In this document: positions 20,267-29,644 of the stretch, one piece after another | How the letters are laid out: each line of letters opens with the position of its first letter | Numbering within the stretch: position 1 is the stretch's first letter | Source of the DNA: Lutibacter agarilyticus | GTDB lineage: Bacteria > Bacteroidota > Bacteroidia > Flavobacteriales > Flavobacteriaceae | NCBI RefSeq assembly: GCF_900188235.1 | Contig: NZ_FZNT01000013.1 | Coordinates: 1 to 64,000, forward strand | Length of the DNA stretch: 64,000 nt | Direction of reading: 5' to 3' | The notes under the pieces: model-generated | Seen by the model: the letters and a program-made list of their open reading frames with translations, nothing else | Database searches by the model: none | What the model was told of the DNA's origin: nothing | Position numbers and translations under genes: made by a program

Positions 20267-21820
20267 ATGAATTTAAGAAATATAAATATAGCATTTTTGC
20301 TACTATCTACAATAATTTTAGGGAGTTGTAAAACAAAACAAGAAAGTGTACAGCTTACAAATTCAAAACCTAAAAACATACTTTTTTTAGCTATTGATGA
20401 TTTAAAACCATTGTTAAATGCATATGGAGAAAATCAAATGTATACTCCTAATATAGACCGTTTGGCAAAAATGGGAACTATATTTACCAATGCTCATGTA
20501 CAACAAGCTATTTGTGGTGCTTCTAGAGCTAGTGTAATGACTGGAATGTATCCAGACCATACCAAAGTATGGGATTTGGAAACAGATTTTAGAGATTCTG
20601 CACCAGAATTATTGTCAATGCCAGAGTATCTAATTACACAAGGTTACGAAACTTCTGCAACTGGTAAAATTTATCATAAAGGGATTGATAGGAAAAGTTG
20701 GAGTATTCCCTACTCTAACCCTAATTATTATGACGAGAAATATGGTACACCTGCTTTTGGTTCCTATCAGGATCCTGAAACTAAAAGGATAATGAATGCT
20801 GCTTTGAAGGAAGGTAGAGAAAAAGGACTTACTAATAGAGCGTTAAGGAATTATGTTTTCAACATATTACGTCCAAGTACTGAAAGTGCCAATGTTTCAG
20901 ATTTATCATATACAACTGGATTATATACTATTGAAGGTATTAAAAAGATGGATAAAATAATTAAGACAGGGAAACCTTTCTTTGTCGGTATAGGTTATCA
21001 AAAACCTCATTTACCTTTTGTAGCTCCAAAAAAATATTGGGATCTTTATAAAAGAGAAGATATTAAACTAGCAGTTCCACAAAAGCAATCAGAAGGTACT
21101 CCAAAATGGGCTTTTCACTCATTTGGAGAATTGAGAAATATGTCAGATATTGATAGTAGACTTGACACAGGAGATGTATTGCCTGAAGCAAAGCAACGTG
21201 AACTTATTCATGGATATATGGCCTGTATCTCTTATGTTGATGCACAAATAGGAATATTACTAGATGCATTAGAAGAACGTAATATTTTAGATGAAACTAT
21301 TGTCGTTTTATGGGGAGATCATGGGTATCACCTAGGTGATCATGCACTTTGGAATAAACATTCAAATTTTGAACAAGCAACAAGAATTCCATTCATGTTT
21401 GCAGGTCCTGGTGTTGCAAAAAACACAAAAATAGACAAGCCTGTAGAATTGCTGGATTTATTTCCAACCTTGTTTGATTTGGCAGGAGTAAAAGAAGCTA
21501 AAGTAGACGGAAAATCATTAAAACCTTTACTTGATACAGATCCTAAAACTAATATAAATCCTACATACGCAGTTAGTCAATACCCAAGATGGAAAGATAA
21601 AATGGGCTACTCTATTAGAACCGATCGTTATAGATATACCGAATGGCATAATGATGGGTATAGATCATTTACTCCATATAAGGAAGAGAGAATCCTTGCA
21701 CGAGAATTATATGACTATGAGGTTGATCCTTTAGAAACTAAAAATTTAATCAATGATGCAAGTTATGCTGATACAGCAAAGCTTTTAAAAGCAGAACTAA
21801 AAAGTTTTTTAACAAAATAG
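20267..21820 (+). CDS. Iduronate-2-sulfatase-like S1 sulfatase, lipoprotein (tandem copy 2)
   Basis: 517 residues, lipobox LGSC (C21), metal ligands D44-D45, and formylglycine C83 in CGASR, where copies 1 and 3 have CGPSR. The C-terminal 60 residues are almost the same as copy 1, including the final LKAELKSFLTK. Compared with copy 1 there is a small deletion around residues 140-145 and a different segment at about 150-200. An Ala in the third motif position is compatible with formylglycine formation. It probably attacks the same class of sulfate ester as its neighbours but in another structural context. Confidence 0.9.
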   Translation: MNLRNINIAFLLLSTIILGSCKTKQESVQLTNSKPKNILFLAIDDLKPLLNAYGENQMYTPNIDRLAKMGTIFTNAHVQQAICGASRASVMTGMYPDHTKVWDLETDFRDSAPELLSMPEYLITQGYETSATGKIYHKGIDRKSWSIPYSNPNYYDEKYGTPAFGSYQDPETKRIMNAALKEGREKGLTNRALRNYVFNILRPSTESANVSDLSYTTGLYTIEGIKKMDKIIKTGKPFFVGIGYQKPHLPFVAPKKYWDLYKREDIKLAVPQKQSEGTPKWAFHSFGELRNMSDIDSRLDTGDVLPEAKQRELIHGYMACISYVDAQIGILLDALEERNILDETIVVLWGDHGYHLGDHALWNKHSNFEQATRIPFMFAGPGVAKNTKIDKPVELLDLFPTLFDLAGVKEAKVDGKSLKPLLDTDPKTNINPTYAVSQYPRWKDKMGYSIRTDRYRYTEWHNDGYRSFTPYKEERILARELYDYEVDPLETKNLINDASYADTAKLLKAELKSFLTK

Positions 21821-21935
21821 ATAGCGTTCTCTTAAGAGTCTCTACAGCAAAATTATTACTGATAAAAAAACAGGATATATTGTTGGTTATAAAGAGTCTT
21901 CCGTTCAAGATTTAAGAACTAAAAATGAAAAATAA
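21821..21935 (+). pseudogene. Second fossil 3' tail of a sulfatase gene
   Basis: The spacer before copy 3 still reads in frame for about 25 codons (..IVGYKESSVQDLRTKNEK then TAA) and its stop abuts the next ATG exactly as in the intact pair at 18579-18584. Over its whole length it is close to the spacer at 20151-20266. It is a remnant of the lipoprotein sulfatase seen intact at 16941-18581. Confidence 0.8.
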
Positions 21936-23501
21936 ATGAATTTTAGAAATATAAATATAGCGTTTTTGTTACTTTCTATACTTATTTTAGGGAGTTGTAA
22001 AACAAATAAAAAAAGTGTGAAGCTTACAAATTCGAAGCCTAAAAACATACTTTTTATTGCAGTTGATGATTTAAAACCACTGTTAAATGCTTATGGAGAA
22101 AGTGAAATGTATACTCCTAATATAGACCGTTTGGCAAAAATGGGAACTATTTTTACCAATGCTCATGTGCAACAAGCAGTTTGTGGACCATCAAGAGCTA
22201 GTGTAATGACTGGAATGTATCCAGACCATACCAAAGTATGGGATTTGGAAACAAATTTTAGAGAATCAGCACCAGAATTAATGTCAATGCCAGAGTATTT
22301 AATAACACAAGGTTATGAAACTTCTGCTACAGGCAAAATTTATCATCATGGACCAGTATCTAAAGGACATGATTATAAAAGCTGGAGTATTCCGCACACA
22401 GAGCCTAATTATTTTGATGAAAAATATGGTAATCCTGTTTTAGCGTACCAAAATCCAGAAAACAAAAGATTATTGACTAGCTATATTAATGAGGCTAAAG
22501 AAAAAGGATTAAACAATAAACAACAGCGCGAATATGCGTTTGAAAAATTAAAACCCAGCACCGAAAGTGCGGATGTTTCGGATCAATCTTATACCACAGG
22601 CTTGTATCCTTTAGAAGGCATAAAAAAGATAGATGCTATATTAAATACAGGGAAACCATTCTTTGTAGGTGTTGGGTTTATAAGACCGCATTTGCCCTTT
22701 ATTGCACCAAAAAAATATTGGGATTTATATAAAAGAGAAGATATAAAATTAGCAGAATTTCAAGAATTATCAGAAGGAACACCTAAAATAGCCTATCATT
22801 CATTTGGGGAATTAAGGTCTTATTCAGATATTGACAATAATGCACGTATTGGTAAAAAATTACCAGAAGATAAGCAGCGTGAATTAATACATGGATATAT
22901 GGCTAGTATTTCTTATGTAGATGCTCAGATAGGAAAATTGTTAGATGCGCTAGAGGAACGAAATATTTTAAAAGAAACGGTGATTGTGTTATGGGGAGAC
23001 CATGGTTATCACTTAGGAGATCATACGGAATGGAATAAACATTCAAATTTTGAGCAAGCAACACGTATTCCTTTTATGTTTGCAGGTCCTGGAGTTGCAA
23101 AAAACACAAAGGTAGATAAGCCTGTAGAATTACTTGATTTGTTTCCAACTGTGTTTGATTTGGTAGGAGTAAAGTCTCCTCAGCTTGATGGGAAATCATT
23201 AACTCCGTTATTAGATACAGATCCAAATACGAATATAGATCCTCAATATGCAGTTAGTCAATTCAGAAGACATAAGTCAAAAATGGGATACTCTATTAGA
23301 ACCAATCGTTACAGATACACAGAATGGCATGATGAAGGATATAGATCTTATACACCATATGAGGAAGGTAGAATTATAGGACGAGAACTATATGACTACC
23401 AAGTTGACCCTCTGGAAACTAGAAATTTAGTAGATGATTCAGATTACGCCTCAGAGGCCAAAAAATTAAAAGCACAACTAAAGGACTTTTTAACTAAATA
23501 G
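21936..23501 (+). CDS. Iduronate-2-sulfatase-like S1 sulfatase, lipoprotein (tandem copy 3)
   Basis: 521 residues, lipobox LGSC (C21), metal ligands D44-D45, formylglycine C83 in CGPSR, and the WGDHGYHLGDHTEWNKHSNF motif. It retains the GHDYKSWSIP insertion seen in copy 1 (GHDAKSWSIP) but missing from copy 2, so copies 1 and 3 are structurally closer there, while other stretches pair 2 with 3. Such mosaic similarity is what gene conversion between tandem copies would give. It is the last sulfatase before the HTCS regulator. Confidence 0.9.
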   Translation: MNFRNINIAFLLLSILILGSCKTNKKSVKLTNSKPKNILFIAVDDLKPLLNAYGESEMYTPNIDRLAKMGTIFTNAHVQQAVCGPSRASVMTGMYPDHTKVWDLETNFRESAPELMSMPEYLITQGYETSATGKIYHHGPVSKGHDYKSWSIPHTEPNYFDEKYGNPVLAYQNPENKRLLTSYINEAKEKGLNNKQQREYAFEKLKPSTESADVSDQSYTTGLYPLEGIKKIDAILNTGKPFFVGVGFIRPHLPFIAPKKYWDLYKREDIKLAEFQELSEGTPKIAYHSFGELRSYSDIDNNARIGKKLPEDKQRELIHGYMASISYVDAQIGKLLDALEERNILKETVIVLWGDHGYHLGDHTEWNKHSNFEQATRIPFMFAGPGVAKNTKVDKPVELLDLFPTVFDLVGVKSPQLDGKSLTPLLDTDPNTNIDPQYAVSQFRRHKSKMGYSIRTNRYRYTEWHDEGYRSYTPYEEGRIIGRELYDYQVDPLETRNLVDDSDYASEAKKLKAQLKDFLTK

Positions 23502-23566
23502 CCTTATTATATAGAATTCAGAATAAGATGAATTATATATAAATGAGTTATGCTACTTAAAACAAC

Positions 23567-23584
23567 TTATCTTGTTTAAGATAA
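23567..23584. repeat. Short hairpin after the sulfatase triplet
   Basis: TTATCTT (23567-23573) and AAGATAA (23578-23584) form a perfect 7-bp stem with a GTTT loop. No T-run follows, so it may be a weak terminator or a regulatory hairpin upstream of the HTCS promoter. Confidence 0.35.
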
Positions 23585-23596
23585 TTTGTAGAAGTG

Positions 23597-23626
23597 TTGT
23601 TTAGTCTTTAATTGTAACTATATTTG
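23597..23626 (+). promoter_or_regulatory. Candidate Bacteroidota sigma-ABfr promoter of the HTCS gene
   Basis: TATATTTG at 23619-23626 is an exact match to the -7 consensus TAnnTTTG. A TTG at 23597-23599 lies 19 nt upstream, the usual spacing for the -33 element. Transcription would start around 23633, about 25 nt before the HTCS ATG. Confidence 0.5.
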
Positions 23627-23657
23627 GAGAAAACCAATTCTAAAACATAAAATTTAA

Positions 23658-26600
23658 ATGAATAAACTAGTGAGAAAATATATTTTTGTCAGTCTTTTTT
23701 TACTACTGCATCTGTCTATGTTTTCTCAATGGCGTTTAAATCAAATAGCTGGAGATGAGGGGTTATCAAATAATACTGTTACAAGTATAATTCAAGATAG
23801 GGACGGATACTTGTGGTTTGGTACTTTTAATGGCTTAAATAAATACGATGGTTACTCAATGAAGCAATTTAACTTTGCTTCAGGTTCTAGTGGTTTAAGT
23901 AGTAATGTTATTTTTAAATTATTTGAAGACAAAGATGGTTTTGTTTGGGTTGGAACGGAAGCTGGTTTAAATAGAATTAATACAAAAACTGGAAAAATTG
24001 ATGTTTATTTTAAAGGAAGTAATGAACCTACATATTCAGGTAAAAGTGTAATTCATCAGTCAAAAACAGGTGTTTTTTTTATAAATACAACTAAGGGAAT
24101 AAAGTTTTTTGAAATAGATTCCCAAGGAAAATTGGAATATGATTATTTTTTGAAGAAATATGATGATATCAACTTAAATATTCAAAACTTAATAGCTTCT
24201 GCAAATGGAAAATATTGGTTTTTAACGCCTTCAGCAAAAGTTAAATTACACCAAGTAGATATTATTAAAGACGGAAAAACTCCAAAATTAAATTTTGACG
24301 CAACAGACTATACAAAACCAATATTTGGAAAGGATGAAATTATACTTGATATGTTGGAATACCCAAAGAATACAATTTGGGTTGTCAATAATAATCTTGA
24401 ATTATTGAAGATAAAACTGAATGATGATTTAAAGGTTATAGAATCTAAAAAAATTGCACTTAGATCAGGTATTCGCAATGAACAATTAAAAGTGCAACGC
24501 AGTGTAAATTTGTGTAGTGATAATGAAGGAAGGATATGGATTGCAGGAAATGGACTTTTTTTGAATTATAATACAGAATCAGGTGAAATAAATAATTTAT
24601 CTCAAAATAATCAGTTAAAAAAATTAATTGGTAGTCAGGAAATTAAAGAAATTTTTATTGATAATTCTAATATTCTTTGGTTATGTACCTTAAATAATGG
24701 GCTGTATAAAATGGATTTAGACAATCATACATTTTACAATTCAACAGAATATTTAAATTACAATACATCATCAGCGCTATTCAAATCCCCAATATTGTCT
24801 ATGTGCGAAGATCAAAAAGGTAATTTTTGGTTTGGAACACAAGGTGGTACAGTTGCGGTATTGGGGAAAAATGGGTTACAGCATAATTTATTAGCCAATA
24901 AATCAAAATCTCCAAACATAGATAGTTATTCAATAAGTGTTAATAATACAGCTAAAACATTTATAACACCTGAGGTAAAACGATTGATGAGAGATAGAAA
25001 AGGTGCTATGTGGGTAGGAGCAATGAATGGCTTAAGTAGGGTAGAATATAATGAGGCTTCTCACACTTTTAAAATTAAAACATTTGATAGTATAAAAGAT
25101 AATCAGGGAAATAGTATTCAAAGTCGTGTTTTTGCTATTGAAGAAGATAAAAATGATGCTATTTGGTTTGGAGCTTGGGAAAATGGTTTAGTCAAAATGA
25201 CTTTTAATGAACAAAACAATTCATACCATACTGTTAATTACAGAGCTTCACTTAAAGATTCTACTAGTTTGTCAAATAACAATATCAGAGATATATTAGA
25301 GGATAGCCAAGGTAATATTTGGGTAGGAACTATTAATGGACTTAATAGGTTAATACACTCCGAAATGGGAGACATAACATTCGAGAGGTTCTATAGTAAT
25401 TTAGCAGATGCTATTTCTTTGAGTAATGACTATATCATGGATATTTATGAGGCTAAAGATGGTAATTTATACGTTGGTACCTATGGAGGTGGTGTAAATC
25501 GGATAAAATATGCTGATAATGGCGCTATAGAATTTAAACACTTTACTGTTGAAAATGGGTTGCCAAGTAATGTAGTTTATCAAATTAGAGAAGATTTTGA
25601 AGGGAATATTTGGTTAATGCATTCAAGAGAAATTTCAAAGCTAAATCCTCATAATGAAACCATTATTTATTTTGAAAAGAAAGATGGGTTTAATGTAGAT
25701 GAGTTTATGGATAGTGCTATGGAGTTTACTTCAACAGGAACAATGCTTTGCGGCGGTGTAAATGGTTTTACATTTTTTAATCCTAACAGTTTAACAGTAA
25801 ATACTCAGAAACCTCAGTTAACGATTACAGACTTTAAACTTTTTAATGAGTCTGTTAAGGTGAATGAAGAAATTGAAGGTAGAAATATACTTACAAAAGG
25901 TATAAATAAAACTACAGAGATTGTGTTACCATACAATTTAAATTCTTTTGAATTTGTTTTTTCTAGCATGCATTTTTCCAATCCAGAAAAAAACAAATAT
26001 AAATTCATTTTAGAAGGGTTTGAAGAAAAACAACAAACATCAATGGGTAAAGAGCGTAGATTCGCCTCCTATACAAATGTACCACCAGGTAATTATATTT
26101 TTAAGGTTTACGGGTCTAATAGTTCGGGTATTTGGAATGATGTTCCAAAACAAATAAAAATAAAAATTACTCCACCATGGTACTTAACAACCACGGCTAT
26201 TTTGTTTTTTATAGCTTTATTTTTTGCTATTATTTATATCATTATTAAAGTTAGATGGCATCAAATAAAATTAAAGAATGACCTTAAATTAGAAAGCGCA
26301 TTGCACGAGAAATCTGAAGAAATTAATCAAATGAAATTACGGTTTTTCACGAATATTTCCCATGAATTAAGAACACCTTTAACATTAATTATAGGTCCTC
26401 TTGAACAAATTATGAAAGGTAGTAATGATGAACAATACCTACAGCGTTTAAATGCCATAATGTACAAGAATTCAACACGTTTATTACGCCTAATCAATCA
26501 ATTACTTGATTTTAGAAAAGCAGAATCTAGCAACATAAATTTAATAGTAGAACAAGGTAATTTAGTTAATTTTATTGAAGAAATTTATCATGCTTTTGAA

Positions 26601-27923
26601 GAAATTGCTTTAGAAAGAAATATAGATTTTACTTTTAAAACAACTGAAAAAACGATTGATGCATGGTTTGACAATGATAAAATTGAAAAAATAATATATA
26701 ACTTACTATCCAACGCCTTTAAATTTACCGAGCCAAATAAAAAAATTGAATTATCTATTGAAACAGAAACCAAGAATGCTAAAGATTATGCCATAATTAA
26801 CGTGGTTGATGAGGGCATTGGAATAGCTAGTGATGATTTATCAGGTGTTTTTGAAAGGTTTTATCAGGTTAAAAAAGAAAGTAACACCATTCAAATGGGA
26901 TCGGGTTTAGGCTTGGCATATACAAAACGTCTTGTTGAAATTCACAAAGGAACTATTAACATTCATAGTATTATTGAAAAGGGTACAACTTGTACTATTG
27001 CTATTCCTATTTCAAAAATTGAATATGAACAGGATTCTATTTTAGAGGTTCAACCTAAACAATACGATTTTAGTTTTATTAAAAATGAAATTAAAGATTT
27101 TAAGGATATACTCTCCGAGTCTTCTAATACTTCTAAAACAGTAACGCATAAAAATGAAACACAAACCATTTTAGTAGTAGAAGATAATAAAGACTTAAGG
27201 GAATATTTATTTGACTATTTTCAAAATTTCTACAAAGTGTTAGTAGCGCCTAATGGTGAAGAGGGATTAAAAATAGCTTTAGAAAAAGGTCCAGACCTTA
27301 TCATTTCAGATTTAATGATGCCTAAAATGAATGGTATTGAAATGTGTAAGAAAATTAAAAATGATATCACAACAAGTCATATACCTGTAATTATTCTTAC
27401 AGCTAAAGCAGGAATAGAAAATGAAAAAGAAGGTTTGGAAACAGGTGCTGATGAGTTTGTTTTAAAGCCATTTAATATGGAAGTTTTAAAACTAAGAGTT
27501 CATAACATCTTGCGAACCAAACAGCAATGGGCTGAAAAATTTAAGACAAAACCAACCTCATCTACTTGGAAAGAACTGTCGAGTAAATTAGATCAAGAAT
27601 TTTTAAAGAAGTCCTTAGAAATTATTAAGAAAAATATAGATAATCCAGATTATTCCGTAGAAAAGTTTGCATTGGATGTGGGGATGAGCCGTTCGGCACT
27701 TTTTAAAAAAATAAAATCAATCACAGGTGAATCAACTTCTGAGTTTATTAGAACCATTAGAATAAAGCGTGCCTCTAATCTTATTCAATCTGGTCAATAT
27801 TCAATAACTGAAGTTGTTTTTATGGTTGGTTTTTCAGATCCTAAATATTTTAGAACATGTTTTAAAAAGCAGTTTGGAGCAACCCCGAGTGAATACCTTA
27901 AATCTTTTAGATCAAAAGTATAA
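23658..27923 (+). CDS. Hybrid two-component system (HTCS) PUL regulator
   Basis: 1421 residues. The order is: signal peptide (1-24); two seven-bladed propellers of Reg_prop repeats (DGYLWFGTFNGLNKYDG-type, about 25-720); a Y_Y_Y domain (about 745-835); a transmembrane helix (about 845-866); HisKA with phospho-acceptor H902 (SHELRTPL); HATPase_c (about 1000-1125); a receiver with phospho-acceptor D1218 (ISDLMMP); and a C-terminal AraC-type HTH (about 1310-1415). HTCS proteins sense periplasmic oligosaccharides and activate the surrounding PUL. This is the only regulator inside the PUL and lies between the enzyme run and SusCD, so it most likely controls both. It has what appears to be its own promoter. 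Confidence 0.95.
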   Translation: MNKLVRKYIFVSLFLLLHLSMFSQWRLNQIAGDEGLSNNTVTSIIQDRDGYLWFGTFNGLNKYDGYSMKQFNFASGSSGLSSNVIFKLFEDKDGFVWVGTEAGLNRINTKTGKIDVYFKGSNEPTYSGKSVIHQSKTGVFFINTTKGIKFFEIDSQGKLEYDYFLKKYDDINLNIQNLIASANGKYWFLTPSAKVKLHQVDIIKDGKTPKLNFDATDYTKPIFGKDEIILDMLEYPKNTIWVVNNNLELLKIKLNDDLKVIESKKIALRSGIRNEQLKVQRSVNLCSDNEGRIWIAGNGLFLNYNTESGEINNLSQNNQLKKLIGSQEIKEIFIDNSNILWLCTLNNGLYKMDLDNHTFYNSTEYLNYNTSSALFKSPILSMCEDQKGNFWFGTQGGTVAVLGKNGLQHNLLANKSKSPNIDSYSISVNNTAKTFITPEVKRLMRDRKGAMWVGAMNGLSRVEYNEASHTFKIKTFDSIKDNQGNSIQSRVFAIEEDKNDAIWFGAWENGLVKMTFNEQNNSYHTVNYRASLKDSTSLSNNNIRDILEDSQGNIWVGTINGLNRLIHSEMGDITFERFYSNLADAISLSNDYIMDIYEAKDGNLYVGTYGGGVNRIKYADNGAIEFKHFTVENGLPSNVVYQIREDFEGNIWLMHSREISKLNPHNETIIYFEKKDGFNVDEFMDSAMEFTSTGTMLCGGVNGFTFFNPNSLTVNTQKPQLTITDFKLFNESVKVNEEIEGRNILTKGINKTTEIVLPYNLNSFEFVFSSMHFSNPEKNKYKFILEGFEEKQQTSMGKERRFASYTNVPPGNYIFKVYGSNSSGIWNDVPKQIKIKITPPWYLTTTAILFFIALFFAIIYIIIKVRWHQIKLKNDLKLESALHEKSEEINQMKLRFFTNISHELRTPLTLIIGPLEQIMKGSNDEQYLQRLNAIMYKNSTRLLRLINQLLDFRKAESSNINLIVEQGNLVNFIEEIYHAFEEIALERNIDFTFKTTEKTIDAWFDNDKIEKIIYNLLSNAFKFTEPNKKIELSIETETKNAKDYAIINVVDEGIGIASDDLSGVFERFYQVKKESNTIQMGSGLGLAYTKRLVEIHKGTINIHSIIEKGTTCTIAIPISKIEYEQDSILEVQPKQYDFSFIKNEIKDFKDILSESSNTSKTVTHKNETQTILVVEDNKDLREYLFDYFQNFYKVLVAPNGEEGLKIALEKGPDLIISDLMMPKMNGIEMCKKIKNDITTSHIPVIILTAKAGIENEKEGLETGADEFVLKPFNMEVLKLRVHNILRTKQQWAEKFKTKPTSSTWKELSSKLDQEFLKKSLEIIKKNIDNPDYSVEKFALDVGMSRSALFKKIKSITGESTSEFIRTIRIKRASNLIQSGQYSITEVVFMVGFSDPKYFRTCFKKQFGATPSEYLKSFRSKV

Positions 27924-28225
27924 TAAAGTTAATAATTCTAAGATATCACAGTGATTAGTGTTAAGGTTAGATGTTTATGTTTTTATAAAGAATATAAAAA
28001 TAGCCAAAGAAGTAATGAAAAAAGATGCTTATAAGCTTCAAAAAAAAATATATTGATTGCTAGTGTCCAACTTTATGTTGCAATACACTGTTTTATCTAT
28101 CAAAATACTGATCCCAAAACCTTAAAATATATTAATTAATCTAGATTCAAAAGAATAAACTTTGGGATACATCAATTAAAAAAGCGTTAATTCATAATCT
28201 TAAAAATAAATAAAACATAAATATT
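27924..28225. other. Intergenic region between HTCS and ThuA-like gene
   Basis: About 300 bp without a recognisable gene. A GCTTATAAGC palindrome occurs near 28027 and several A-rich runs are present. No clear terminator with a GC stem is seen. Confidence 0.4.
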
Positions 28226-29008
28226 GTGATGAGAGAATATTCTAAAATATTAAGTTTTTGTTTAGTTTTTGTGGCAACAAGTAGCTTATGCGCACAACAA
28301 TTTAAGGTGCTATTGTTTACCAGTCCAGATAGGTGGCATAATCAAACCATACCAGTTGCTGTTAAACAATTTAGAAAGCTTGCAGATAAACATGATTTTA
28401 ATTTAGTTTGGGAGCAATCAAATGGTAATATTAAAAATGTATTTACTGATAAATATCTAAGTCAAGTAGATGTAATTGTTTTTTTGCATTCCAGAGGTTA
28501 TAATCTTTCTGAAGAACAAATGGATAGTTTTAAAAAATTTATTAGAAGTGGAGGTGGTTTTGTAGGTATTCATGCTGTTTCAGCTAATAAAAAGCAAGAA
28601 TTGTGGTTTAAACAATTGGTTGGTCGTCAATTTATAGATCATCCTGAAAAACAAACAGCAGTTATTAGTATTGAAGATAAAACACATCCATCAACCATAC
28701 ATCTTAATGAAAAATGGATTTGGACAGATGAGTGGTATTCTTATGGAGAACCTCTTACAGGAAATTTACACCTATTATTAAAAGTCGATGAAAAAACATA
28801 TAATCCTAATAAAACTTGGGGCGATAACACACGTTTTACTGCAATGGGAAATTTTCACCCAATTGCTTGGTATCAAGATTTTGATGGTGGAAGATCATTT
28901 TATACTACCTTAGGACATATTCCTGAAGCCTATAACGACCCTTGGTTTTTAGCTCATATTTATGGAGGTATTTATTGGGCAGCAACAGGTTTAGGTATTG
29001 AAAAATAA
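28226..29008 (+). CDS. Secreted ThuA-domain protein
   Basis: 260 residues. The signal peptide ends near LCAQ (24) and the rest is a ThuA-like flavodoxin/glutamine-amidotransferase-like fold: VLLFTSPDRWHNQTIP at the start, VDVIVFLHSRGY and GGGFVGIHAVSA in the centre, and NPWGD-like and LGHIPEAYNDPWF motifs near the end. ThuA-like proteins occur widely in Bacteroidota PULs and trehalose/sugar loci, but their chemistry is poorly defined; oxidation or isomerisation of glycosides has been suggested for some. It stands alone between the HTCS and SusC genes with wide gaps on both sides, so operon membership is uncertain. Confidence 0.8.
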   Translation: MMREYSKILSFCLVFVATSSLCAQQFKVLLFTSPDRWHNQTIPVAVKQFRKLADKHDFNLVWEQSNGNIKNVFTDKYLSQVDVIVFLHSRGYNLSEEQMDSFKKFIRSGGGFVGIHAVSANKKQELWFKQLVGRQFIDHPEKQTAVISIEDKTHPSTIHLNEKWIWTDEWYSYGEPLTGNLHLLLKVDEKTYNPNKTWGDNTRFTAMGNFHPIAWYQDFDGGRSFYTTLGHIPEAYNDPWFLAHIYGGIYWAATGLGIEK

Positions 29009-29644
29009 CATATACAAAATGAAATTATAAGTTCTCAAATCTTTTTTTAAGAATAGCTTCAAGGTAGTCTTTTTTATAGCTATTTTTTTATTAAGCAATA
29101 ATGCAAATACTTAAATTTGAGTTGCAACTGACTTTAACCATAGATGTCCTAATTGCTTAAATTATATGGATAATAAATAGATTTACTATCATTTAAATTC
29201 AACCTAGTAATTTGGTGTTGCCTATATTCAAAACCAAGCCAAAGAAAATGAGTTTTATTGTATCATACTACTGGTGTTAATTCATTTTCTAAACAAGTTA
29301 ATGGTTGGGAGTTAATTTCAATGTTATACAATTATCAAAAAGAGAATTGACTAGCTTTTAATCTAACAAAGGTCTTAAATCCTATTCTGTAATCAGAAAC
29401 TCTTATTTATTTAAGCTCTCATAATTTATAGTTATCAAATTAAAATCACTTGTTTAAGTAGGGATTTACTGAAGTTAGAACTTAAAATTCTCTTTAAAAA
29501 TCATTTCAAACACGCTATTTCTATAAAAATCAGCAAATAATTTAGATAAAAACATTTCACCTTGTCAAAAATCCATAATACCCTGTCTTAGATGAAGTCT
29601 ATAATTATTATTGTATCATATTAACCAAACATTAATTTAATATT
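29009..29644. other. Large intergenic region upstream of susC
   Basis: 636 bp with no intact gene. Scattered frames such as 29279-29350 (NSFSKQVNGWELISMLYNYQ then stop) look like decayed coding sequence, but I could not assign a family. The region also carries TACTACTGGTGTTA (29266-29279), a near match to the palindrome at 41132-41145. The promoter for susC should lie near its 3' end, but no clean TAnnTTTG was found. Confidence 0.4.
29266..29279. promoter_or_regulatory. Half-conserved operator-like palindrome upstream of susC
   Basis: TACTAC-TG-GTGTTA shares its right half and spacing with the perfect palindrome TAACAC-CA-GTGTTA at 41132-41145; 11 consecutive bases (ACTGGTGTTAA, inverted) are common to both sites. 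It could bind the same regulator. Its distance from susC (365 bp) is a weakness. Confidence 0.25.
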
